This document shows positions 51,519 to 59,951 of a DNA stretch of 64,000 nucleotides, in pieces. The position numbers were made by a program, and so were the translations under genes. Source of the DNA: Celerinatantimonas diazotrophica. GTDB lineage: Bacteria > Pseudomonadota > Gammaproteobacteria > Enterobacterales > Celerinatantimonadaceae. The notes under the pieces were generated by a model. It saw only the letters and a list, made by a program, of their open reading frames with translations, searched no databases and was not told where the DNA came from. Every line of letters starts with the position of its first letter. The first letter of the stretch is position 1. The stretch covers positions 364,206 to 428,205 of the forward strand of contig NZ_SMGD01000014.1 of assembly GCF_004339545.1 (NCBI RefSeq). Direction: 5' to 3'.

Positions 51519-51594
51519 GTTTGCACCTCCCTAAGTTAGGCGCAAATGCTACCAATTCTATGCCACTAAACCAACTGGCTAAACACTGTTTAAG

Positions 51595-52011
51595 CTACTT
51601 TTTATGGACAAAACAACTGTCTAGTTGAGCTGATATAGCTTTCAGAACTTCTCGTCGGGTAATAATCCCAATCAATTTATCCTGCTCTACAACTGGATAC
51701 ATTTTAGGTTTTTGGCCCGTAATCATCTGCGCAAGTTCAACAATACTCATTTGAGGGTCAACGGTTAGCACATCTTTGCGCATCACATCATCGACCAATG
51801 AAACCGATTCACAGTGATAGGTATCATCAAGTAAACGATGCACACAATCTTGTTCGGATATCCAACCAACTACATGCAATTGCGCATCACACACTGGCCC
51901 GCCAATTTGATTATGCTGCATGAGTTCATTAACGACCTCAGTCAGTGGCTGCTGAGGATGAAAGATCACCGGTTGAGGCAACATATAATCACGCACAAGT
52001 ATAGATTCCAT
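51595..52011 (-). CDS. Stand-alone CBS-domain protein
   Basis: 138 residues from ATG at 52011, chosen because GGAG precedes it by a suitable distance; the upstream in-frame ATG at 52032 lacks one. Two CBS motifs in tandem: about 8-60 (VRDYMLPQPVIFHPQQPL) and about 70-135 (VMRKDVLTVDPQMSIVELAQMI, VVEQDKLIGIITRREVL). CBS pairs bind adenosyl ligands and often tune a partner. There is no fused catalytic domain and no partner next to it. Probably cytoplasmic. Confidence 0.82.
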   Translation of the reverse strand: MESILVRDYMLPQPVIFHPQQPLTEVVNELMQHNQIGGPVCDAQLHVVGWISEQDCVHRLLDDTYHCESVSLVDDVMRKDVLTVDPQMSIVELAQMITGQKPKMYPVVEQDKLIGIITRREVLKAISAQLDSCFVHKK

Positions 52012-52160
52012 CACCACGCTCCAATTCCACATGCATTGAAATAAGTTTAGTTGCGGTTATAAAAAATGCCTACTATTGCCATCTTTAAAAAATTTTTACC
52101 ACTTAATTGAAGATTTCAAATAGAAAACTTCATGCGAAAAGGAAAATGTTCGCGGTTTCA

Positions 52161-52188
52161 TTGACTCCTCGAGAAAATCTTTTAATAT
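52161..52188 (+). promoter_or_regulatory. Good sigma-70 promoter of a candidate small RNA
   Basis: TTGACT (-35) at 52161-52166 and TAATAT (-10) at 52183-52188 with a 16-bp spacer (or AATATA with 17 bp). The expected start is about 52194-52197. Confidence 0.7.
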
Positions 52189-52194
52189 AAGAGA

Positions 52195-52279
52195 TGTTTA
52201 GTTACCTTTTTGCTGTATTTACAGCTGCTACGCTAAGTAATACCCACTGCAATTCTCCCAATTGCGGTGGGCTTTTTCC
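52195..52279 (+). ncRNA. Candidate small RNA (or terminated leader) upstream of sbcB
   Basis: An ~85-nt transcript unit: promoter as above, a small hairpin (GCTGT / ACAGC, about 52213-52226), an unpaired stretch with CTACGCTAAGTAATA, then a strong Rho-independent terminator (CCCACTGCAATT / AATTGCGGTGGG at 52243-52271, then CTTTTTCC). A U-rich segment near the 5' side and the terminal hairpin with U tail resemble Hfq-dependent sRNAs. It matches none of the well-known sRNAs that I recall. It could also be an attenuator in the sbcB leader. Confidence 0.5.
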
Positions 52280-52353
52280 TTCTGGGCATAGGTGCTCAAT
52301 CAAGACAGTTCTGTTAGCATACGGCTTTGACTTTTTTATGCTGGCTAATGTTC

Positions 52354-53757
52354 ATGACTGATACTTTCTTGTTCCATGACTATGAAACATTTGGGACCTC
52401 TCCGGCCTTCGACCGCCCTGCTCAATTTGCTGCGATTCGAACAGATAGTGACCTAAATCCAATTGGCGAGCCCATTGAGCTCTACTCTCAAATCGCTAAT
52501 GATTATGTGCCAGACCCACAAGCTTGTCTCATCACGGGCATTACCCCACAATTAACCGTACAGAAAGGGATCTGTGAAGCCCGATTTATTGCCCAAATTA
52601 ATACTCATTTCAGCCAACCTCAAACCTGTGGCGTTGGCTATAACAACATTCGCTTTGATGATGAAGTCACCCGTTATACTCTCTATCGTAATTTTTATGA
52701 TCCTTATGCCAGAGAGTGGCAAAATGGCAATTCACGGTGGGACTTAATTGATGTCACTCGCGCTTTTTATGCCTTACGTCCTGAAGGTATTAACTGGCCA
52801 ACCGACGAACAGGGACTGCCTTCTTTTCGTCTGGAAAAATTAACCGCAGCCAATGGTGTCATACACGACAATGCCCACGATGCTCTTGCAGATGTCGAAG
52901 CAACTATTGCACTGGCTAAGTTATTGAAAAAAGCGCAGCCGAAGTTATTTGATTTTGCTCTTTCTCTTAGAGATAAACGCCGAGTTGCTACATTCATGGA
53001 CTTTATCAATCAAAAACCGTTAGTCCACGTTTCTGGAATGTTTGGCGCAAAACAAGGATGTGTTTCTTGGGTATTACCAATGGCTTGGCACCCAACCAAT
53101 AAAAATGCCGTTATCGCAATTGACTTAAACCAAGATGTATCACCGCTCTTTGAATTAGACGGCGAACAGATCAAAAAACGGCTTTATACACCAAAGGCTG
53201 ACTTGGATGGCGAACCACCTATCCCTGTCAAATTAATTCATATTAATAAATGCCCATTTGTTGCTCCAGCCGGAGCCCTTAGTTCCTCCAGAGCAGATGA
53301 GCTTGGCTTAGATCGTCAACAGTGTCGACTCAGCTTAGAAAAACTAAAAAATGCTCAGCAAATACGCGACAAATTAATTGAGGTCTTTAGCGAATCGAGA
53401 AGCTTCGAAAATGACGCAGATGTCGATGGAGAACTTTATAGTGGTTTTATTGGAAAAGGTGACAAGGCATTGATGGAAATGCTTCACAGTAGTGATCCGG
53501 CAGCAATCAGCAAAGAGGCATTTATATTTGAAGATAAGCGTCTTAACCAGCTATTGCTTCGCTATAAAGCACGTAACTACCCTTATGCATTGACCGATGC
53601 CGAACAACAACAATGGATGAGCCATCGCCAAAGTGTCCTACCCGCACAAATTGAAAAAAGATTACTTGATATTGAAACACTAGCGCAAACTCATCAACAT
53701 GAGCCAGCTAAATTAACCATTCTCAAGTCGATTTATCACTACATCGAAAGTCTATAA
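52354..53757 (+). CDS. sbcB: Exodeoxyribonuclease I
   Basis: 467 residues from ATG at 52354 (E. coli 475). The family start MTDTFLFHDYETFG places the first catalytic acids (Asp9, Glu11) as in ExoI; upstream in-frame ATGs have no homology. Further DEDDh residues lie in FDDEVTRYTLYRN and HDNAHDALADVEATI. ExoI digests single-stranded DNA 3'-5' in mismatch repair and recombination. The SH3-like and helical C-terminal parts are complete. The Shine-Dalgarno is weak, so translation may be modest. Confidence 0.96.
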   Translation: MTDTFLFHDYETFGTSPAFDRPAQFAAIRTDSDLNPIGEPIELYSQIANDYVPDPQACLITGITPQLTVQKGICEARFIAQINTHFSQPQTCGVGYNNIRFDDEVTRYTLYRNFYDPYAREWQNGNSRWDLIDVTRAFYALRPEGINWPTDEQGLPSFRLEKLTAANGVIHDNAHDALADVEATIALAKLLKKAQPKLFDFALSLRDKRRVATFMDFINQKPLVHVSGMFGAKQGCVSWVLPMAWHPTNKNAVIAIDLNQDVSPLFELDGEQIKKRLYTPKADLDGEPPIPVKLIHINKCPFVAPAGALSSSRADELGLDRQQCRLSLEKLKNAQQIRDKLIEVFSESRSFENDADVDGELYSGFIGKGDKALMEMLHSSDPAAISKEAFIFEDKRLNQLLLRYKARNYPYALTDAEQQQWMSHRQSVLPAQIEKRLLDIETLAQTHQHEPAKLTILKSIYHYIESL

Positions 53758-53893
53758 TGATCAGGATCATCATCCCCGTTAATTTTTTAAAATGTGATCC
53801 CTGATATAGACGAAAAGGGCATGCGCTACCGACTTCTTACAGTTATAATGCGGCCCTTATTTAATTTGTTCGATTTAATTTAGATCTACGCTC

Positions 53894-54244
53894 ATGTGGC
53901 TTATTCGCTTGGTTCGGGACTTGTTAATCATCTATGGATGTCTGATGGTTGGTCGCGGTATTGCACTGCTCATTCCCTTTGAATTTCCTGCTAGTATTAT
54001 CGGTTTGATTGTTCTGTTTATTCTTCTTTCGTTACGTATTATTCCTGCCCGTTGGGTTGAATTTGGCGCCGAAAAAATCCTTTCAATCATCGCCCTATTT
54101 TTTATTCCTCCTGGTGTTTCTGTTATTCAGGATATGGATGATATCCGCTTATTCGGATGGCAATTGGTGCTAGCGATGGCAATTGCTTGGCTAGCGATGG
54201 TGTTGACCATTGTTTATCTTTTCCAATGGATGGAAAAAAAATGA
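53894..54244 (+). CDS. yohJ: LrgA/CidA family membrane protein YohJ
   Basis: 116 residues with four hydrophobic segments, as expected for the holin-like LrgA/CidA family. It has YGCLMVGRGIALLIPFEFPASIIGLIVLF and the FFIPPGVSVI block. It is the first gene of yohJ-yohK-cdd, the same order as in E. coli. In the family the pair affects export of small metabolites and murein hydrolase activity. Its stop overlaps the yohK start (ATGA). Confidence 0.9.
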   Translation: MWLIRLVRDLLIIYGCLMVGRGIALLIPFEFPASIIGLIVLFILLSLRIIPARWVEFGAEKILSIIALFFIPPGVSVIQDMDDIRLFGWQLVLAMAIAWLAMVLTIVYLFQWMEKK

Positions 54245-54930
54245 GCCTGTTATTTTTACCGTTAACTTTAATTATCTATTACAGTGCTGTGAAGCTTTAT
54301 AAACGCTTTCCAAACCCATTGCTGGCACCATTTCTGATTAGCCTAGTGGTGATTATTGGAGTTTTGCTAATCACTGGTATTGGCTACTCTAATTATCAAA
54401 AAGGGACCAAAGCGCTTACATTTTTCCTTGATCCTGGCATTGTCGCATTAGCTTATCCTTTGTTTACTTCACTTAGCGAAGTTCGTCGCCAGTTTATTCC
54501 CATCATTACCTGTGTGGTCGTGGGGGCAATGGTGGGGATTATTGTCAGTATAGGTGTGTTATTTTTACTTGGAGCAAATGCACAAATGCTTGCAACGATT
54601 GCCCCTCGAGCAGTCACAACCCCTATTGCAATGGAAGTTTCTCGAATGATTGCTGGCAAACCTGGTTTAACTGCAAGCTTAGTCATTATTGCAGGTTTGT
54701 TCGGTTCCGTTGGTGGATTCAGTTTATTTAAGCTATTAAAAGTTCGCTCAGAAGCCGCGATGGGGATGGCGCTTGGTTGTGCCAGCCATGCACTAGGAAC
54801 AGCTAAGGCAGCTGAAATTAATCCAAAAATTGCAGCATTCAGTTCAATTGCGCTAATTCTAAGCGCGATCACTACCGCTTTGCTTGCCCCTGTGATTCAA
54901 TGGATTATCCATTTTCTAACACAGAGTTAA
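54241..54930 (+). CDS. yohK: LrgB/CidB family membrane protein YohK
   Basis: 229 residues. Chosen from the ATG at 54241, inside the yohJ stop (ATGA overlap); an upstream in-frame start inside yohJ would add an unrelated hydrophilic stretch. Six to seven hydrophobic segments, the family block FLDPGIVALAYPLF, APRAVTTPIAMEVS and CASHALGTAKA. It works with YohJ. The gene is followed closely by cdd, in line with nucleoside or metabolite handling. Confidence 0.93.
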   Translation: MSLLFLPLTLIIYYSAVKLYKRFPNPLLAPFLISLVVIIGVLLITGIGYSNYQKGTKALTFFLDPGIVALAYPLFTSLSEVRRQFIPIITCVVVGAMVGIIVSIGVLFLLGANAQMLATIAPRAVTTPIAMEVSRMIAGKPGLTASLVIIAGLFGSVGGFSLFKLLKVRSEAAMGMALGCASHALGTAKAAEINPKIAAFSSIALILSAITTALLAPVIQWIIHFLTQS

Positions 54931-54936
54931 GCAGAC

Positions 54937-55794
54937 ATGACAAATTGCACTATTGATACAGTCGAACTGACGCCAACCCTAAAACAAGCTTGGTTAAAAA
55001 TTATCGGTAATTCCTGTTTATCTCGAATTAATACCCACCAAGTCTTAGCACTTAAAAGCGCTCTGCAAATTGATGAACTCGAACTCGCTCAACAGTTACT
55101 CCCTATGGCAAGTTCATTTGCCATCACGCCAATATCAGGATTTCAAGTCGGAGCAATTTTAATTGATGCTAAGGGGCAAATGTTTATGGGTGCCAACTAT
55201 GAGATGCGACAGTTATCACTCTCAGTCACCTTACATGCTGAACAGGCCGCTTTTTTTAATGCTCTCAACCATGACTGCGCCCCGTTGACTCAGTTAGTTG
55301 TCAATGCCGCTCCTTGCGGCCATTGTCGGCAGTTTATTCGTGAGTATCCGAATTGCTTTAATCTGAACATATTTTTTAATGGGCAAAATTATACCTTTGA
55401 ACAGTTACTGCCTCACTCGTTCGGCCCCGACGATCTGAATGTCGGTGTTTCTCTTAACGCTCAAAACGAAGCATTCCGAGATATCCAAGAACTAGCCAAT
55501 AAAAGCTATAGCCCATACAGTGGTTGCAAAATTGGGTTAATTGCTTATCAGGGAGAAGTCGCTATCGCCAATAGCTGGTATATTGAAAATGCTGCATTTA
55601 ATCCATCCGCATCACCATTAAGCTTGTTATTATCACAAGTTGCACTTTCTGATTACTCATTTGAAAATGTGACAGCAATACAGCTATGGATGAATCAATC
55701 AACGATCAATTTCAAAAAAGAGATCGATAACTTCTTAAGTTTGCATCCTCAAATCCATCTGATTGAAACGTCTCATTCAACCGACCCTCGGTAA
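54937..55794 (+). CDS. cdd: Cytidine deaminase (long, dimeric type)
   Basis: 285 residues (E. coli Cdd 294). The N-terminal catalytic domain has TLHAEQAA with His100 (zinc ligand) and Glu102 (proton shuttle), and APCGHCRQF with Cys127 and Cys130 as other zinc ligands. The second half is the decayed C-terminal deaminase-like repeat, normal for the dimeric enterobacterial form. It deaminates cytidine and deoxycytidine. It is 6 bp after yohK, so probably co-transcribed. Confidence 0.97.
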   Translation: MTNCTIDTVELTPTLKQAWLKIIGNSCLSRINTHQVLALKSALQIDELELAQQLLPMASSFAITPISGFQVGAILIDAKGQMFMGANYEMRQLSLSVTLHAEQAAFFNALNHDCAPLTQLVVNAAPCGHCRQFIREYPNCFNLNIFFNGQNYTFEQLLPHSFGPDDLNVGVSLNAQNEAFRDIQELANKSYSPYSGCKIGLIAYQGEVAIANSWYIENAAFNPSASPLSLLLSQVALSDYSFENVTAIQLWMNQSTINFKKEIDNFLSLHPQIHLIETSHSTDPR

Positions 55795-55870
55795 CGCATT
55801 GTTATGAGATACAAATCAACTTGTTATCTAATAAAGGTGATAAGTCTAAGTAAAATTATCAGCAAAAGGG

Positions 55871-55898
55871 GTGTATCACACAAATATGTATGATACAC
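55871..55898. promoter_or_regulatory. Perfect 8-bp inverted repeat upstream of aaeX (probable operator)
   Basis: GTGTATCA (55871-55878) and TGATACAC (55891-55898) are separated by 12 bp, about 120 bp before the aaeX start. The arrangement is that of a site for a dimeric regulator. Confidence 0.55.
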
Positions 55899-56017
55899 TC
55901 AAATGAATGGGAAATCTTATCTCTGTCCCACCCTTGGCTTCATTGCTAGTTTAAATCTATTATTGAATTAAGCCTTGCAATGATTCGTCCAAACGAACAG
56001 CGACAAATAATTATCTT

Positions 56018-56227
56018 ATGTATCAAAACATCGTTTTTTGTGGACTTCTGTTCAGTCCCTTAGTTATTTTTTTACCTGCGGCATTTGCCTTAACGGCTTT
56101 GACTCGTTTTATCTTGTTCCGGCTCAATCTGCATCAGCGCATTTGGAAAGTAGCATGGTTTGAAGTATCCCTATTCGTTTGTTATCTGGCACTCATTATA
56201 TTTCTATCTCATGGAGCAATTCATTAA
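56018..56227 (+). CDS. aaeX: AaeX family (DUF1656) small membrane protein
   Basis: 69 residues with two hydrophobic segments (about 8-32 and 47-65), the DUF1656 profile. It begins the aaeX-aaeA-aaeB set; AaeX-like proteins are always found with these two efflux genes but their role is unknown. Its stop directly precedes the aaeA start. Confidence 0.9.
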   Translation: MYQNIVFCGLLFSPLVIFLPAAFALTALTRFILFRLNLHQRIWKVAWFEVSLFVCYLALIIFLSHGAIH

Positions 56228-57088
56228 ATGGCGAAGTCTTTACGTATTCTTATTACTGTTTTTTCGGTAGCTGCTGCAATTGCTGCTGGATGGTGGATTT
56301 GGAATGATTATATGTATTCACCATGGACCCGTGATGGACGCATACGTGCAGAGATCATTACGGTTGCCCCTGACGTATCAGGTTGGGTCACCAAATTAGA
56401 TATTGTTAACGACCAAAAAGTGGCTAAAAATCAACCCCTATTTAGCGTTGATAATAAACGCTATCTAGCCGCCGTGGCTCAGGCTAAAGCAACTCTGGAA
56501 AATAAAAAATATTCTTGGGAACTTGCCAAACATAAGTATCAACGGCGCAAAGAACTAACGGATAAACAAGCAATCAGTGAAGAAGATTTGGAAACTTCGC
56601 GGATTAATACAAAAGTTGCTAAAGCAAACTTTGATCTGGCCAAAGCGGAACTTGCTGTAGCTCAGTTGAACTTAAACAGGACAAAAGTCATAGCACCAGA
56701 AGCAGGTGATATTGTAAATCTGTCGCTAAATCAAGGGAACTATGTCAGTCGCGGCAAAGCGGTGTTGGCGATTGTCAAGGCCCACTCATTTTATGTGACA
56801 GGTTATTTTGAAGAAACCAAAATACCGCTTATCCATGTTGGACAACAAGCAACCATTACCCTAATGAGTGGCGGCAAACCATTTACTGGGCATGTTGAAA
56901 GCATTGGACGGGCAATTTCAAACTCTAATACCAACGGCAACCAACAGTTATTACCCCAAATTAATCAGACTTTTAACTGGGTTCGGCTAGCTCAGCGCAT
57001 TCCTGTCGATATCAAACTTGATCCACTGCCAAAAGATGTTCACTTAAGTGCAGGAATGACCGTCTCAATCCAACTAAAACAGAAGTAG
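56228..57088 (+). CDS. aaeA: Aromatic carboxylic acid efflux, membrane fusion protein AaeA
   Basis: 286 residues. One N-terminal membrane anchor (about 7-27), then the HlyD-type fold: lipoyl half motif VAPDVSGWVTKLDIVNDQKV, a coiled-coil hairpin (about 75-150, YLAAVAQAKATLENKKYSW and AELAVAQLNLNRTKV), the second lipoyl half (IAPEAGDIVNLSLNQGNYV) and beta-barrel. It links AaeB to the outside. Family members export hydroxybenzoates and related compounds. It follows aaeX with no gap. Confidence 0.94.
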   Translation: MAKSLRILITVFSVAAAIAAGWWIWNDYMYSPWTRDGRIRAEIITVAPDVSGWVTKLDIVNDQKVAKNQPLFSVDNKRYLAAVAQAKATLENKKYSWELAKHKYQRRKELTDKQAISEEDLETSRINTKVAKANFDLAKAELAVAQLNLNRTKVIAPEAGDIVNLSLNQGNYVSRGKAVLAIVKAHSFYVTGYFEETKIPLIHVGQQATITLMSGGKPFTGHVESIGRAISNSNTNGNQQLLPQINQTFNWVRLAQRIPVDIKLDPLPKDVHLSAGMTVSIQLKQK

Positions 57089-57097
57089 GAGATAGAT

Positions 57098-59158
57098 TTG
57101 GGTATAGTCTTGCAAACGATGTTAATGCCTCAAAAGCGCTCTGTTCTTTTTGCACTTAAAGGCGTTATTGCAATGGCAATGGCACTGAGCATTTCCATCT
57201 ATCTTCAACTAGACCGCCCATATTGGGCTGTCATTTCAGCTGTTTTTTTGCAGATTCGGCCTGAAAGTGGTTTGGTTGCAGAAAAAGCTTTGTGCCAGAT
57301 TGTTGGAACAATCATTGGTGGTTTAGTTGGGATTTTTATTCTCGCAAACTTTATCGATTTCCCTTATCTAGGTTTAGCCTTCTTAGGGATCTGGCTAAGT
57401 GTGAACTCAGGTTTATCTGCGATGATAAGACGTATTAACTTCATCTATGGACTGGCAATTGCCAGTGTTACAGCCGAAGTTATTATCGTGCTATCAGTTG
57501 CTCAGCCTTCGGTTGTCTCAAGCGCATATATTTTTAATGTCGCGCAAGCTCGAATGAGTGAAATTATTATCGGCGCAATCTGTGCCGGGCTTGTGAGTCA
57601 CTTACTCTGGCCGATTAAAGTAAAACACGTTCTTCAACAACAATCTAAAAAGGCAATTAATCAAACCCTAGAGTATTTGGCTATTGAACTTGACCCTGAT
57701 GGTTCTCACGAAGAACGCCATCAACATATTGATCAAATCATGCAAACCCTCTCCGAGGTCAGTGATGATTCAAGTGCTGTGACATATGAAGGCCCAGAAG
57801 GTCCAGGGCGCGCCAGAGCCGCTAACCAGATCTGCCACAAAATTTTATCATTGTTATCAGTTATCCAGATTTTTGGGCGCTTGCAGCGCCGCAATGCTGA
57901 GCTAGTGACCCCCGTGTTGGCTGGTATTCTCAAGCGGCAACGCGATATATTTATTGATATTTCGCATTCGGATAATTTTGAAGTCAGTTACCAACGCATA
58001 AAATTTTTTCGCCGAGAACTAGCTCAATATCGGATGTCGCACTTTTCACAAAATCCATTGGAAGCGCGACTGTTAAAAATCACTCTGGATATGGCATCCG
58101 ATCTAATCATTCTGTTACGAGCCTTTCGAGCATTAGAAAATCGCGATACAACGTTACTCCATGCTCCCAGAATGCAGCCCTATCGTGATCCATTGATCGG
58201 GCTCACTCGTGGTGGTCGTTCAGCTATCATGTTCTTTATAGGCTCATTTATATGGGTTGAAACCGCGTCTTACGCCGCGTTAATGATCATGATTTTACCG
58301 GTCATCTTTTCAATTATGCTAGATCGTCTGCCGCTTATGCTCGTCAGTCTAGTATTACGTCGGATGCTCGTGGGCGTAGCAATATCAATTCCTGTTTCGA
58401 TCTTCTTTGCTATTAATTTAATTGCGCAAAGTTCCGATCAACTCGGACAGTTATTACTGATTTTAGCCGGCCCATTTTTTGTTGGACTCATTGCGCTAGC
58501 AAATCGACCAACCCTTCCGTATGGTTTAGGATTTCTAATTCCATTTACGATTTTAGTGCGCCCTAGTGCCGGTGTGAATATGAGCAGAGCATTCCATATT
58601 GACTACACATTAAGTTCTGCTTTAGGGATCTTTGTGGGTGTAACCATGCTTTATTGGCTATTTCAGTTGTTTGAGGGTCCGGGGGTCAAACTCATGGTAA
58701 AGAGAATATTTAATTCAACTTATCAGGATATTCTACTATTGGGCAACCAACAAAACCCAACCTCTTGGTTTAATCGCCGAATGGCTGACCGTCTATTGCG
58801 ATTAACGGCTTATGATCAGCGCTCCAAAACCCGTATTGTTACTGATCTTGGCTTAACTGGACTAAACATCGGCAACGTCATTATCCGTTTCCACTCATTT
58901 TGTACCTCATTGACCGGGGTTGAACTAAAGCATTACGATGACTGGAACAAAGCACTAGCTGACGCGTATTTATTAGCAACTCGAGGCAAATATAGCGAAG
59001 ATTTCGATAAAGCTTGCCAACAACTTAATACTGAAATAGCTCAATATGCAAAATCAATGTCTGATATTGAAATGATCCAGGGAATGTTTCAGCGAATGAG
59101 CATGACCTTAAAACGCAGTGCTCAATCGATGGAAGAAACGCTGGCCCTCACCGACTAA
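57098..59158 (+). CDS. aaeB: Aromatic carboxylic acid efflux pump, FUSC-type subunit AaeB
   Basis: 686 residues. It is a FUSC family protein with an N-terminal membrane bundle (about 20-185), a cytoplasmic middle part and a second bundle (about 370-530), then a cytoplasmic tail. ALSISIYLQLDRPYWAVISAVFLQIRPESGL is the family signature. The start is probably TTG at 57098 because AGGAG lies about 6 nt before it; ATGs at 57119 and 57125 would leave the ribosome site too far away. It forms the pump with AaeA. Confidence 0.93.
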   Translation: MGIVLQTMLMPQKRSVLFALKGVIAMAMALSISIYLQLDRPYWAVISAVFLQIRPESGLVAEKALCQIVGTIIGGLVGIFILANFIDFPYLGLAFLGIWLSVNSGLSAMIRRINFIYGLAIASVTAEVIIVLSVAQPSVVSSAYIFNVAQARMSEIIIGAICAGLVSHLLWPIKVKHVLQQQSKKAINQTLEYLAIELDPDGSHEERHQHIDQIMQTLSEVSDDSSAVTYEGPEGPGRARAANQICHKILSLLSVIQIFGRLQRRNAELVTPVLAGILKRQRDIFIDISHSDNFEVSYQRIKFFRRELAQYRMSHFSQNPLEARLLKITLDMASDLIILLRAFRALENRDTTLLHAPRMQPYRDPLIGLTRGGRSAIMFFIGSFIWVETASYAALMIMILPVIFSIMLDRLPLMLVSLVLRRMLVGVAISIPVSIFFAINLIAQSSDQLGQLLLILAGPFFVGLIALANRPTLPYGLGFLIPFTILVRPSAGVNMSRAFHIDYTLSSALGIFVGVTMLYWLFQLFEGPGVKLMVKRIFNSTYQDILLLGNQQNPTSWFNRRMADRLLRLTAYDQRSKTRIVTDLGLTGLNIGNVIIRFHSFCTSLTGVELKHYDDWNKALADAYLLATRGKYSEDFDKACQQLNTEIAQYAKSMSDIEMIQGMFQRMSMTLKRSAQSMEETLALTD

Positions 59159-59319
59159 TTTTGCTGTGTTAGACGCATACGCTATCCTATTCAGGGAGGT
59201 CGTAAACAGGATCACTATTGTGGCCTCCCCAATGAGGATAGCTTTGTTGATATCAGTATGAGTAGATTGTATAAAGAAAAATCAGGCAACTAACTCATTC
59301 TCGATGTCATCAACGAAGA

Positions 59320-59342
59320 GCCTAGCTTAAGCTAGGCCTTTT
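59320..59342 (+). terminator. Possible aaeXAB terminator
   Basis: The 18-bp palindrome GCCTAGCTTAAGCTAGGC followed by CTTTTG lies about 160 bp after the aaeB stop. The U tract is short, so this is tentative. Confidence 0.45.
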
Positions 59343-59435
59343 GATAAAGTATAAATAAACTTATCCACGATCAAAATCGACATTTGATAGGAATTAAGGG
59401 TCATGCAAACAGATTTGCCAATGGCTTCATGACAC

Positions 59436-59594
59436 TTACCGACGGGCGATTATCCAGACCGCATGAATAATGCCCGGAATATAGCCTAATAATGTCAGTA
59501 AAATATTGAGCCAAAAAGCGCCACCAATCCCAACTTGTAGAAAAACACCCAATGGGGGGAATAACACAGAACATAAAATCCGCACTAAATCCAT
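59436..59594 (-). CDS. Pmp3/YqaE family small membrane protein
   Basis: 52 residues with two membrane helices: ILCSVLFPPLGVFLQVGIGGAFWLN is the UPF0057 hallmark, followed by LLTLLGYIPGIIHAVWII. I chose the ATG at 59594 because AAGGGG lies 7 nt upstream and the length equals the family norm. The reading frame stays open upstream for 80 more codons, with a Cys-rich stretch (see findings). Members protect cells from salt and membrane stress in yeast and plants; the bacterial role is poorly defined. Confidence 0.85.
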   Translation of the reverse strand: MDLVRILCSVLFPPLGVFLQVGIGGAFWLNILLTLLGYIPGIIHAVWIIARR

Positions 59595-59951
59595 ACGTTT
59601 GCCCCTTATTTCCATTTGAATAAAGCCAATCCTCGGAATCCGATGGCCTAATCGCTCTAAGTAACAAAAAATCGGATCAGTATGTATTATATTATGTATA
59701 AATACTTCGACTGTCTTATCACCAAATAATTTATATTTTGATGGCAATATGGGTAAGCGCAAGCACCTGTTGCACACCGCACAATAAATATAGATCTGGC
59801 GACATTGTGGGATAATTGGTGTCATATGTTGAGTTCTATCCAACGCAACTTCTTGATAGATATCATAAGCAAACCGACTCAGTTATAATAACCACCTAAG
59901 TATATTCTTTGATAGTTTTATTCCCCCCCATTATTTAGGAGCACTGGATAC
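59595..59951. other. Gap between the Pmp3 gene and purT
   Basis: About 357 bp. The minus-strand frame continuing upstream of the Pmp3 gene is open to about 59843. The purT promoter should be in the last 80 bp; no PurR-box-like site was recognised. A TTTAGGAGCACT ribosome site precedes purT. Confidence 0.45.

Noticed and set aside
52194-52360. Open frame starting MFSYLFAVFT that runs through the hairpin before sbcB
   Set aside because: No ribosome site, starts at the predicted transcript start, and crosses a strong terminator; an RNA unit explains the sequence better.
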